In this document: positions 1 to 8,014 of the stretch, piece by piece | How positions within the stretch are numbered: position 1 is the first letter of the stretch | How the letters are laid out: the number at the start of each line of letters is the position of its first letter | Origin: Polaromonas sp047303325 | GTDB taxonomy: Bacteria > Pseudomonadota > Gammaproteobacteria > Burkholderiales > Burkholderiaceae_C | Length of the DNA stretch: 64,000 bases | Reading direction: 5' to 3' | Assembly (NCBI RefSeq): GCF_047303325.1 | Contig: NZ_JBKBEX010000009.1 | Coordinates: 1 to 64,000, forward strand | The notes under the pieces: generated by a model | The model's input: the letters and a program-made list of their open reading frames with translations, nothing else | Database searches by the model: none | What the model was told of the DNA's origin: nothing | Made by a program: the position numbers and the translations under genes

Positions 1-130
1 GTTAACAGGCCCCCGACATTAGCACTTTCCCCAGTCCCTCCGGACAGCGGTTTGACAGCCAGGGGGTGCATGATAGGTGGGTTATCAGCTATCCGGGCGC
101 CCTGGGCGCCCATCCACAGGAGACATTCCC
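1..130. other. Leading intergenic stretch before the tct operon
   Basis: No coding region can be supported here. It contains a TTGACA hexamer at 52-57 that could be a -35 box, but no good -10 hexamer follows at 16-18 bases. The true operon promoter may lie here or upstream of the window. Confidence 0.4.
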
Positions 131-1090
131 ATGCGTCGCGATACCTTTCTGAAATCCCTGGCGGCCCTGGCCGCAACCGGTGCCTTGCCCCTGTCGGCCT
201 CCGCGGCCGCCAACATCAAGATGTTGATTCCGGCCAATCCCGGCGGCGGCTGGGACACCACGGGCCGCGCCCTGGGCAAGGCCATGACCGACTCCAAGGT
301 CGCCGACACGGTGACCTACGACAACAAGGGCGGCGCCGCCGGCGCGTTGGGCCTGGCCCAGTTCGTCAATGGCTCCAAGGGCGATCCCAACGCGCTGATG
401 GTGATGGGCGCCGTGATGCTGGGCGGCCTGATCACCGGCAAGCCGCCGGTGAGCCTCTCGCAGGCCACGCCGATCGCGCGCCTCTCAAGCGAATACAACG
501 TGTTCGTGCTGCCCGCCAATTCACCCTTCAAGACCATGAAGGACGTGGTCGACCAGCTCAAGAAGGACCCCGGCAGCGTGAAGTGGGGCGGCGGCTCGCG
601 CGGCTCCACCGAGCACATCGCGGCGGCCATGATCGCGCAGAAGGTCGGTGCCGATCCTTCCAAGATCAACTACGTCGCCTTCCGCGGCGGCGGTGAGGCC
701 ACGGCGGCCATCCTGGGCGGCAACGTCACGGTGGGCGGCAGCGGCTACAGCGAGTTCGCCGAGTACATCAAGGCCGGCAAGATGCGCGCCATCGCCGTGA
801 CCTCCGGCAAGCGCCTGCCAGGCGTGGACGTGCCCACGCTCAAGGAGCAGGGCATCGACGTGGAAATCGGCAACTGGCGCGGCGTCTACGGTGCCCCCGG
901 CATCACGGCCGAGCAACGCAAGGCCCTGACGGACCTGGTGCTGGCCGCGCTGAAGTCGCCGGCCTGGGCCGAAGCCGTGAAGAAGAACGACTGGACGCCC
1001 GCCGTCCTGTCGGGCGATGCGTTCGCCAAGTTCGTCGACGACGACTTCGCCGCCCTGCGCGCCACCATGGTCAAGTCCGGCATGGTCTGA
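131..1090 (+). CDS. Bug/TctC-family periplasmic solute-binding protein (first of three)
   Basis: This is a 319-residue extracytoplasmic receptor for a tripartite tricarboxylate transporter (TTT). It should capture a carboxylate in the periplasm and deliver it to the TctA/TctB membrane pair encoded just downstream. The N-terminus has basic residues followed by a hydrophobic stretch ending in an ASA-type signal peptidase site near residue 25. The ligand-loop motif PANPGGGWDTTGRAL follows, matching the GGGWD form typical of TctC. The ATG at 131 is chosen because it gives a clean signal peptide; a longer start at 77 would place about 18 unlikely residues before it. The substrate cannot be read from sequence; citrate or another di/tricarboxylate is a family expectation. 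Confidence 0.88.
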   Translation: MRRDTFLKSLAALAATGALPLSASAAANIKMLIPANPGGGWDTTGRALGKAMTDSKVADTVTYDNKGGAAGALGLAQFVNGSKGDPNALMVMGAVMLGGLITGKPPVSLSQATPIARLSSEYNVFVLPANSPFKTMKDVVDQLKKDPGSVKWGGGSRGSTEHIAAAMIAQKVGADPSKINYVAFRGGGEATAAILGGNVTVGGSGYSEFAEYIKAGKMRAIAVTSGKRLPGVDVPTLKEQGIDVEIGNWRGVYGAPGITAEQRKALTDLVLAALKSPAWAEAVKKNDWTPAVLSGDAFAKFVDDDFAALRATMVKSGMV

Positions 1091-1238
1091 CGCTTCACGC
1101 CTTAGCGCGTGTAAGCAAGCATGTAAGCGTGCAAGGGCGCCACGCTGTCCCGGGTTCAGATTTCATGAAAATTTGACGAAAGGGCGGCGTGCCGCCAGAC
1201 TGTTCACGTCCGTCCCACGTCTTTCGGGAACTATAACG

Positions 1239-1763
1239 ATGACAACAACAACTTCGGATCCCTCGGCCGTCTGGCCGCAAACCCTGGTCGGCGCCGGCGT
1301 GCTGCTGACCGGCCTGGCGCTGGCCTTCGGCGCGATCAGCATCTCCTCCGAGGCCGGCTACGGCGGCGTCGGCCCCAACTTCCTGCCCTGGCTGGTTTCC
1401 GTCGGCCTCACGGTCTGCGGCGCCTGGATCATCTGGGAAGCGCGCAGCGGCGGTTTTCGCGAGCTGGATCCTCCCTCCGGCGCCGCGCAGGCCTACTGGC
1501 CCGGTTTTGCCTGGGTCTCGGCGGGGCTGCTGCTCAATGCGGCGCTGATCACCACCATAGGCTTCATCCTGAGCTGCACGCTGTGCTACCTGCTGGCGGT
1601 GCAAGGCCTGCGCCGCGCGAGCGGCCAGACGGGCGTCAATACGCCGCGCACCTGGGTCACCGATTTGGTGGCGGGCCTGGTGATCTCCGCGCCGGTGTTC
1701 TGGATGTTCACCAAATTCCTGGCGATCAACCTGCCGGGCCTGACGAACACGGGGTGGATCTGA
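1239..1763 (+). CDS. TctB-like small membrane subunit of TTT transporter
   Basis: This protein of 174 residues has four hydrophobic segments, the usual topology of TctB, the small and poorly conserved membrane subunit of tripartite tricarboxylate transporters. The first hydrophobic segment starts near residue 15 and the last ends near the C-terminus. The ATG at 1239 is preferred over an upstream in-frame start because it begins just before the first membrane segment. The stop codon is one base from the tctA start at 1765, which supports co-translation with the large subunit. A 148-bp gap separates it from the first binding protein. Confidence 0.85.
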   Translation: MTTTTSDPSAVWPQTLVGAGVLLTGLALAFGAISISSEAGYGGVGPNFLPWLVSVGLTVCGAWIIWEARSGGFRELDPPSGAAQAYWPGFAWVSAGLLLNAALITTIGFILSCTLCYLLAVQGLRRASGQTGVNTPRTWVTDLVAGLVISAPVFWMFTKFLAINLPGLTNTGWI

Positions 1764-1764
1764 C

Positions 1765-3267
1765 ATGGACATTTTTAATGCCCTGATGGCGGGTTTCGCC
1801 ACGGCGATCACGCCGGTCAACCTGATCTGGTGCCTGGTGGGCTGTGCCCTGGGCACGGCCGTGGGCGTGCTGCCCGGCATAGGCCCGGCGGTGGCGGTGG
1901 CCATGCTGCTGCCCATCACCGCCAAGGTCGACATCACCGCCTCGATGATTTTTTTCTCGGGCATCTACTACGGCGCCATGTACGGCGGCTCCACGACCTC
2001 CATCCTGCTGAACACGCCCGGCGAGACCGCCAGCATGGTCACGGCCATGGAGGGCAACAAGATGGCCAAGAGCGGGCGCGCCGGCGCGGCGCTGGCCACG
2101 GCGGCGATAGGCTCGTTTGTGGCGGGCACCATCGCCACCGTTATCGTCACGCTGTTCGCGCCCTTTGTGGCGGAGTTCGCCGTCAAGCTGGGCCCGCCCG
2201 AGTATTTCCTGCTGATGCTGCTGGCCTTCACCACGGTGAGCGCCGTGCTGGGAAAGAGCACCCTGCGCGGCATGACGGCGTTGCTGGTCGGCCTGGCCGC
2301 CGGTTGCGTCGGCCTGGACCAGATCTCGGGACAGGGCCGCTACACCGGCGGCATCCCGGAACTGCTGGACGGCATTGAAATCGTGCTGGTGGCCGTGGGC
2401 TTGTTCGCGGTGGCGGAAGTGCTGTACGCCGTGCTCTATGAGGGCAAAACGGTGGAAGACCAGAACAAGCTCAGCCGTGTGCACATGACCAAGGCCGACT
2501 GGAAGCGCTCCATCCCCGCCTGGTTGCGCGGCACCGCGATCGGCACGCCTTTCGGCTGCATCCCGGCCGGGGGCACCGAGATACCGACCTTCCTGAGCTA
2601 CGCCACGGAAAAGAAACTGGCGAGCCCTGAGATCAGGGCCGAGTTCGGCGGCAAGGGCGCCATTGAAGGCGTGGCCGGCCCCGAGGCGGCCAACAACGCC
2701 ACGGTGACGGCGGCGCTGATTCCGCTGCTCACGCTGGGCATCCCGACCTCGAACACCACGGCCATCCTGCTGGGCGCTTTCCAGAATTACGGCATCCAGC
2801 CCGGGCCGCAGCTGTTCACCACCTCCGCAGCGCTGGTGTGGGCGCTGATCGCCTCGCTGTACATCGGCAACGTCATGCTGCTGGTGCTCAACCTGCCCAT
2901 GGTGGGCCTGTGGGTCAAGCTGCTGAAGATCCCCAAGCCGCAACTTTATGCGGGCATCCTGATCTTCGCGACGGTGGGCGCCTACGGCATGCGCCAGAGC
3001 GCGTTTGACCTGTTCCTGCTCTATGCCATCGGTTTGCTGGGCGTGCTGATGCGCCGTTTCGACTTTCCCACGGCGCCCGTGGTGGTCGGCATGATCCTGG
3101 GCCCTCTGGCGGAGGCGCAGTTGCGCAATGCCGTGTCGATAGGCGAGGGCAGTGCCATGGTGTTTCTCCAGCGCCCCATGTCGATCACGCTGGTCGTGAT
3201 CGTGGTGGGTGTACTGGTGCTGCCGCGCCTTGCCAAATACTGGACGAGGAGCAAATCTGTAAGCTGA
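1765..3267 (+). CDS. tctA: TctA-family large membrane subunit of TTT transporter
   Basis: This 500-residue protein is the large permease subunit of a tripartite tricarboxylate transporter. It is strongly hydrophobic, with about 12 predicted membrane segments. Family hallmarks are visible: GVLPGIGPAVAVAMLLPIT near residue 35, YYGAMYGGSTTSILLNTPGE near residue 75, and a second glycine-rich repeat with ALIPLLTLGIPTSNTTAILLGA around residue 320. It uses an ion gradient to import the ligand brought by the binding protein. It sits between tctB and two further binding-protein genes, so one permease may serve several receptors. Confidence 0.93.
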   Translation: MDIFNALMAGFATAITPVNLIWCLVGCALGTAVGVLPGIGPAVAVAMLLPITAKVDITASMIFFSGIYYGAMYGGSTTSILLNTPGETASMVTAMEGNKMAKSGRAGAALATAAIGSFVAGTIATVIVTLFAPFVAEFAVKLGPPEYFLLMLLAFTTVSAVLGKSTLRGMTALLVGLAAGCVGLDQISGQGRYTGGIPELLDGIEIVLVAVGLFAVAEVLYAVLYEGKTVEDQNKLSRVHMTKADWKRSIPAWLRGTAIGTPFGCIPAGGTEIPTFLSYATEKKLASPEIRAEFGGKGAIEGVAGPEAANNATVTAALIPLLTLGIPTSNTTAILLGAFQNYGIQPGPQLFTTSAALVWALIASLYIGNVMLLVLNLPMVGLWVKLLKIPKPQLYAGILIFATVGAYGMRQSAFDLFLLYAIGLLGVLMRRFDFPTAPVVVGMILGPLAEAQLRNAVSIGEGSAMVFLQRPMSITLVVIVVGVLVLPRLAKYWTRSKSVS

Positions 3268-3292
3268 GGGTTCCAACGACAAAGGAGACGAC

Positions 3293-4318
3293 ATGCTGAC
3301 CATCAAACGACGCGCCGCCCTGGGAGGACTCGCTGGGCTGGGATTGGCGACATGGGGCGGGGCCATCCCCGCATGGGCGCAGACGGCGGCCAAGCCGCCA
3401 GCGGCCGCGCAGCCCAAAGCCCGGGTGGTCAAGCTGGCGCCCAAGCTGCGCATCGTGATCCCGGCCAATGCCGGCGGCGGCTGGGACCAGACCGGCCGCG
3501 CCCTGGGCACGGCGCTGGTGGGCGCGGGCGCGACGGATGAGATCGAGTATGAAAACAAGGGCGGCAAGGGCGGCACCATAGGCTTGGCCTACTACGCCGA
3601 AAAATACAACGGCGACGCCAACACCCTGCTGATGGGCGGCATGGTGATGGTGGGCGCGGTGGCCTTGCAAAAGCCCGCGGTCGACATGACCCGCATCCGC
3701 CCGATCGCGCGCCTGACCAGCGACTACCTCGTGGTGGTGGTCGCCGCCAATTCGCCGGTGCGCACGATTGCGGACCTTGCCGGCCGCATGCGCGCCAATC
3801 CCAAGGACGTGCCCATCGCGGGCGGCTCCGCCGGCGGCGTGGACCATGTGTTCGCCGGTGTGTTCACCCGCGCGGCCGGCAGCAAGCCGGAAGAGCTGGT
3901 GTACCTGCCCTTTGCCGGCGGTGCCGAAGTGGTGCAGGCCGTGCTGGGCGGCAAGGCGACGGCCGGCATCTCGGGCTACAGCGAATTCGCCGACGAGCTG
4001 GCCAGCGGCAAGCTGCGCGCCATCGGTGTGTCGTCCAAGCGCACGGTGTTCGGCATTCCCTCCATCCGCGAGCAGGGAGTGGACGTCGACATGGCCAACT
4101 GGCGCGGCGTGTTCACCGGCCAGAACGTGGCCGAGGCACGCCAGGCGGAAATGCTGGAAGCCGTGAAGGCAGCCACCGGCCATGAGTCCTGGCAGAAAAC
4201 GCTCAAGCAGAACCACTGGGAGTCTTCGCTGCTCTCGGGCCCCAGCCTCGCGAGCTTCATCGATTTTGACCTGACCACCTCGCGGGTCATGGTGCATTTG
4301 CTCAAGCTCAAGGCCTGA
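3293..4318 (+). CDS. Bug/TctC-family periplasmic binding protein (second of three)
   Basis: This is a 341-residue TctC-like receptor. A twin-arginine-like or Sec signal (MLTIKRRAALGG, then a hydrophobic core ending in PAWAQ) is followed by a proline/alanine spacer and the ligand-loop motif PANAGGGWDQTGRALG. It keeps the second glycine pair in PFAGGAEVV and the SGYSEF element. It starts 25 bases after tctA with a good ribosome-binding site (AAAGGAGACGAC). It ends in LLKLKA, exactly like the next gene, showing that the two are tandem duplicates. Confidence 0.88.
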   Translation: MLTIKRRAALGGLAGLGLATWGGAIPAWAQTAAKPPAAAQPKARVVKLAPKLRIVIPANAGGGWDQTGRALGTALVGAGATDEIEYENKGGKGGTIGLAYYAEKYNGDANTLLMGGMVMVGAVALQKPAVDMTRIRPIARLTSDYLVVVVAANSPVRTIADLAGRMRANPKDVPIAGGSAGGVDHVFAGVFTRAAGSKPEELVYLPFAGGAEVVQAVLGGKATAGISGYSEFADELASGKLRAIGVSSKRTVFGIPSIREQGVDVDMANWRGVFTGQNVAEARQAEMLEAVKAATGHESWQKTLKQNHWESSLLSGPSLASFIDFDLTTSRVMVHLLKLKA

Positions 4319-4469
4319 ACTGCGCGCCCCCCCGGGGTGCGATGCCCGGGTGCCTGCGCCCCTGCGTGTGGCATGAAAAGTGCTCGGATGCAAGGGTCCG
4401 GGCACTGGATCAAACACCTAGCCATTGCCCTGGAAACTCCATCTACCATGGCCTTGGGAGGAAAAAGAC

Positions 4470-5444
4470 ATGCTGACCATCCAACGACGCACGGTTCTGG
4501 GCGCACTCGCCGGCCTCGGAGCGGCCGCACCGCTTTGGGCCCAGTCCGCCAAGGGCAAGCTGGCGCCCAAGCTGCGCATCGTCATTCCCGCCATGTCCCG
4601 CACCGCGCTCGATGAAGCCGGCCGTGCCCTCGGTGATGCCCTGGTGGGCCAGGGCCTGAGCGACGAGATCGAATACGAGAACAAGGAAGGCGGCAGCGGC
4701 ACCGCGGGCCTGGCCTGGTATGTGCAGAAGTACAGCGCAGATCCCAACACCTTGTTCATGGGCGACAGCAACCTCGTTGGCGCACTGGCCTTGCAAAAAC
4801 CGGCCGTGGACCTCAGCAAGGTCAAGCCGATTGCGCGCCTGACCAGCGACTACCCGGTGGTCGTGGTGGCCGCCGCATCGCCGCTCAAGACCATCAACGA
4901 ACTGGTGGAGCGCCTACGCACCAATGCCAAACAGACGTCCATGGCCATAGGCGCGGTGGGCGGCGCGGACCATGTGTTCGCGGGCCTGCTGGCCAAGGCC
5001 GCCGGCGCCAAGCCGGAAGACGCGGTCTACCTGCCGTTCGCGCGCAACTTCGAGCTGGTCGATGCGGTGATGGGCGGCAAGGCTGCGGCCGGTGTTTCGA
5101 GCTACGGCACGTTCAGGGCGGAGCTGGCCAGCGGCAAGCTGCGCGCCCTCGGTGTCTCTTCCAAAAAAGCCGCTTACGGCGTCAAGTCGGTGCGCGAGCA
5201 GGGCCTGGACGTCGACCTCACCAACTGGCGGGCCGTGTTCACTGGCGCCGGCGTACCGGCCGCGCGCCAGGCCGAAATGGTGGAGGGCGTGAAGGCTTCA
5301 CTGGCCTATGAGCTCTGGAAGAAGACGCTCAAGGAAAGCTATTGGGAGCAGTCCTGGATGTCGGGGCCCGACCTCGGCAACTTCATCGACTTCGACGTGA
5401 AGACCACGCAGCTGATGGTGCAGCTGCTCAAGCTCAAGGCTTGA
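4470..5444 (+). CDS. Divergent Bug/TctC-family binding protein (third of three)
   Basis: This 324-residue paralogue of the preceding receptor shares its first residues (MLTIQRR) and its last six (LLKLKA). The signal peptide ends near PLWAQS. The canonical GGGWD ligand loop is changed to SRTALDEAGRAL, and the second glycine pair (PFAGGAE in the neighbour) is PFARNFE here. The fold should be kept but the ligand contacts are altered. The ATG at 4470 follows GGGAGGAAAAAGAC, a strong ribosome-binding site, and is preferred over an in-frame ATG at 4425. A 151-bp gap separates it from the second receptor, so it may also be transcribed separately. Confidence 0.82.
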   Translation: MLTIQRRTVLGALAGLGAAAPLWAQSAKGKLAPKLRIVIPAMSRTALDEAGRALGDALVGQGLSDEIEYENKEGGSGTAGLAWYVQKYSADPNTLFMGDSNLVGALALQKPAVDLSKVKPIARLTSDYPVVVVAAASPLKTINELVERLRTNAKQTSMAIGAVGGADHVFAGLLAKAAGAKPEDAVYLPFARNFELVDAVMGGKAAAGVSSYGTFRAELASGKLRALGVSSKKAAYGVKSVREQGLDVDLTNWRAVFTGAGVPAARQAEMVEGVKASLAYELWKKTLKESYWEQSWMSGPDLGNFIDFDVKTTQLMVQLLKLKA

Positions 5445-5446
5445 GC

Positions 5447-5477
5447 AAGGCTAGGGGTGGGCGCAGCCTTATTTTTT
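5447..5477 (+). terminator. Possible intrinsic terminator of the tct operon
   Basis: A six-base stem (AAGGCT / AGCCTT, 5447-5452 and 5465-5470) with a 12-base loop is followed by ATTTTTT. It lies just after the third binding-protein stop and overlaps the 3' end of the convergent hemH gene. The short stem and wide loop make it only moderately convincing. Confidence 0.45.
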
Positions 5478-6602
5478 CGCGCCAAGGGCCAAGGCCCTTT
5501 CGCGTGAAGCTGCCATGGCCTTGTCCGTCTCTGCGGGGTCGGCCTGCTGCACCGGCCAGCCCGCCAGGTGCTGCTGCGCGATTTCGGCAAGCCCGGCAAT
5601 CCATTCATGGCTGTCGTTGAGGCACGGGATGTAGTTGAACTCCTTGCCGCCCGCATGCAGAAAGGCCTCGCGCGCCTCCATGTTGATTTCTTCCAGGGTC
5701 TCCAGGCAGTCGCCGGTAAAGCCCGGGCAGATCAGGTCGACCCGTTTGACGCCAGCCTGTGCCATGGCCACCAGGGTAGGTTCGGTGTAGGGCTCAAGCC
5801 ATTTGGCCTTGCCGAAGCGTGACTGGAAGGTGACCTTGTATTGCGTGGGCTCCAGGCCCAGTTGCGCGGCCAGCAGGCGCGCGGTCTTGTGGCACTCGCA
5901 GTGGTAGGGGTCGCCCAGCATGAGCGTGCGTTCGGGCACGCCGTGAAAGCTCATGACCAGCTGTTCGGCGCGGCCCTGGGTGCGCCAGTGCTCGCGCACG
6001 CGGGCGGCCAGGGCCTTGATGTAGCCCTCGTGGTCGTGGTAATGGTTGACGAAGCGCAGCTCGGGGATGCGGCGTATGCGCGCCGCCCACTGGTAGACCG
6101 CGTCAAACACGCTGGCGGTGGTGGTGCCGCTGTACTGCGGGTAGGCCGGCAGGATGAGCACGCGCTCCACGCCGTCGGCCTTGAGCTGGCTCAGCTGCGA
6201 GGCGATGGATGGGTTGCCGTAGCGCATGGCGTAGCGCACCTCTACAGGGTGGCCGCGCACCGCCAGGTAGCCGCGCAGCATGGTGGCCTGCTTCTGCGTC
6301 CAGACCCGCAGCGGCGAGCCTTCCTTCATCCAGATGCTGGCATATTTGGCGGCCGATTTTTTGGGCCGCACGCGCAGGATGATGCCGTGCAGGATCAGCC
6401 ACCACAGCGGCTTGGGGATCTCGACCACGCGCGGGTCGCCCAAAAATTCGGCCAGGTAGCGGCGCAGCGCCGGCGCTGTGGCTTCGTCAGGGGTTCCCAG
6501 GTTGCACAGCAGCACGGCGGTGGCGGAGGATGCTGCCGGGCCGACGGGCGGCGTGCCGTGGGAGAAGGGCGGTTCAGGAGCGAAGCGAGAGCGAAAAAAC
6601 AT
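5469..6602 (-). CDS. hemH: Ferrochelatase
   Basis: This 377-residue protein inserts ferrous iron into protoporphyrin IX, the last step of protoheme synthesis. Recognisable family segments include AVLLCNLGTPDEATAPALRR near the N-terminus, the region HGIILRVRPKKSAAKY, the active-site block VMSFHGVPERTLMLGDPYHCECHKTARLLAA containing the conserved His, and FQSRFGKAKWLEPYTEPTL followed by CPGFTGDCLETLEEI. Length is normal for the proteobacterial enzyme. It is convergent with the tct operon and divergent from the HAD gene, with only 33 bases between the two starts, so the promoters must be close together or overlap. Confidence 0.95.
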   Translation of the reverse strand: MFFRSRFAPEPPFSHGTPPVGPAASSATAVLLCNLGTPDEATAPALRRYLAEFLGDPRVVEIPKPLWWLILHGIILRVRPKKSAAKYASIWMKEGSPLRVWTQKQATMLRGYLAVRGHPVEVRYAMRYGNPSIASQLSQLKADGVERVLILPAYPQYSGTTTASVFDAVYQWAARIRRIPELRFVNHYHDHEGYIKALAARVREHWRTQGRAEQLVMSFHGVPERTLMLGDPYHCECHKTARLLAAQLGLEPTQYKVTFQSRFGKAKWLEPYTEPTLVAMAQAGVKRVDLICPGFTGDCLETLEEINMEAREAFLHAGGKEFNYIPCLNDSHEWIAGLAEIAQQHLAGWPVQQADPAETDKAMAASRERALALGAKK

Positions 6603-6635
6603 GGGTTATTCTCGCCTATCCCTTAGTCTTTTCCT

Positions 6636-7331
6636 ATGCTCGACCTGACCACCATCAAAGCCATCACGCTAGACCTCGATGACACGCTGTGGCCCATCTG
6701 GCCGGCCATCGAAAGAGCCGAGAAAGCACTGGACGACTGGCTCAGCCGGCATGCCCCCATGACCGCGGCGCTGTTTTCCAACCCCGCCACGCGGCACGAG
6801 ATCCGCGAGCATGTCACGCGCTCGCGCCCCGAGCTCAAGTACAACCTCAGCGCCATACGCCGCGAGGCGATACGGCTGGCGCTGTACCGCTCGCGCGAGG
6901 ATCCCCTGCTGGCCGAGCCCGCTTTCGATGTTTTTTTTGACGAACGCAACAAGGTGACGCTGTTCGAGGACGCGGTGCTGGCACTCGAGTTCCTGTCCGA
7001 CCGCTACCCGCTGGTGGCGGTGTCCAACGGCAATGCCGACATCAGGCGCATAGGCATTGACGGCTATTTCAAGGCCAGCATCAGCGCCCAGCAGTTCGGC
7101 GTGGGCAAGCCCGATCCGCGCATCTTCCATGCCGCCGCCGGCGCCGTCGACGTGCAGCCTGGCGAGGTGCTGCATGTGGGCGACGATGCCACGCTGGACG
7201 TGCTGGGCGCGCTCAATTGCGGCATGCAGACAGTATGGGTTAACCGCTCCGACCAGTTGTGGGCGCATCCGGCCGTGCCGCACGAGACGGTGGCCACGCT
7301 GACCGAGTTGTGCGACCTGTTCCCGCGCTGA
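6636..7331 (+). CDS. HAD-superfamily hydrolase
   Basis: This 231-residue HAD-family phosphatase has motif I as LDLDDTLWP (nucleophile Asp and acid/base Asp) near residue 11, motif II around VAVSNGNAD, the lysine in FGVGKPDPRIF, and motif III HVGDDATLDVLGA. The cap is helical and inserted after motif I, which places it with the YjjG/phosphoglycolate-type subfamily. The substrate is not predictable. It is divergently arranged with ferrochelatase, and a glutathione transferase gene follows 40 bases later on the same strand. Confidence 0.88.
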   Translation: MLDLTTIKAITLDLDDTLWPIWPAIERAEKALDDWLSRHAPMTAALFSNPATRHEIREHVTRSRPELKYNLSAIRREAIRLALYRSREDPLLAEPAFDVFFDERNKVTLFEDAVLALEFLSDRYPLVAVSNGNADIRRIGIDGYFKASISAQQFGVGKPDPRIFHAAAGAVDVQPGEVLHVGDDATLDVLGALNCGMQTVWVNRSDQLWAHPAVPHETVATLTELCDLFPR

Positions 7332-7371
7332 CGCGGGTGGGTGCTTAAAAGCTTTTTTCGGAGGGGCCGGC

Positions 7372-8004
7372 ATGACGCTCAGGATTTACGGAACGGCGGC
7401 CTCGCGCGCGGCGCGCCCGCTGTGGTTGGTCCACGAGATGGGCCTGGCCCATGAACACATCCCGCTGCCCTTCACGGGTGGCGCCACGCGCACGCCGGAG
7501 TTCCTGGCCATCAACCCGAACGGCCGCATTCCCGTGGTGGACGACGACGGCGTGCTGGTCTGGGAGTCCATGGCCTGCGTGCTCTACCTGGCCGAGCGTT
7601 TCAAGGCGCCCGGCGTGCCCCTGCTGGCCGCGCAGGACCATGCCGAGCAGGCCGAGATTTTGCGCTGGAGCTTCTGGGTGGTCACCGAGTGCGAAAAAGA
7701 CGCGCTGGCGTTTTTGATGCACCGCATCCTGATGCCGGCAGACCGCCGCAAGCCCCAGCTGGCCGATGACGCCGAGCGACACCTGCTCACGCCTCTTCGC
7801 GTGCTCGACCAGCACCTGCAGGCACGCCCCTACCTGGCCGGCGAGCGTTTCACCGCGGCCGACATCTGTGTGGCCTCGGTCCTGGCCTGGGTGCAGGGTG
7901 CGGCCAGCCTGATGGCGCAGTGCCCGAGGGTGGATGAGTGGCTGCAGCGCTGCCTGTCGCGGCCGGCTTACCGCACGGTGCGTTTGCTGGCCAAGAGCGC
8001 CTGA
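7372..8004 (+). CDS. Glutathione S-transferase family protein
   Basis: This is a 210-residue cytosolic-type glutathione transferase. The N-terminal thioredoxin-like half starts LRIYGTAASRAARPLWLVHEMG and contains the glutathione-binding NPNGRIPVVDDDGVLVWESMACVLYLAE (cis-Pro and the ES pair). The helical C-terminal half includes RPYLAGERFTAADICVASVL. The serine in GTAASRA is a likely catalytic residue. A strong ribosome-binding site (GGAGG) precedes the ATG. Substrate unknown. It converges with hpnE, leaving ten bases between the stops. Confidence 0.9.
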   Translation: MTLRIYGTAASRAARPLWLVHEMGLAHEHIPLPFTGGATRTPEFLAINPNGRIPVVDDDGVLVWESMACVLYLAERFKAPGVPLLAAQDHAEQAEILRWSFWVVTECEKDALAFLMHRILMPADRRKPQLADDAERHLLTPLRVLDQHLQARPYLAGERFTAADICVASVLAWVQGAASLMAQCPRVDEWLQRCLSRPAYRTVRLLAKSA

Positions 8005-8014
8005 ATCTGTCCGT

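Noticed and set aside
52..80. TTGACA at 52-57 as promoter of the tct operon
   Set aside because: No acceptable -10 hexamer at 16-18 bases downstream.
1726..3579. 617-codon minus-strand frame opposite tctA
   Set aside because: Low-complexity, rich in His, Gln and Arg, opposite a clear TctA gene; no recognisable family.
4425..4469. Longer start for the third Bug protein
   Set aside because: The extra 15 residues precede a complete signal peptide, and the ribosome-binding site GGGAGG fits the ATG at 4470.
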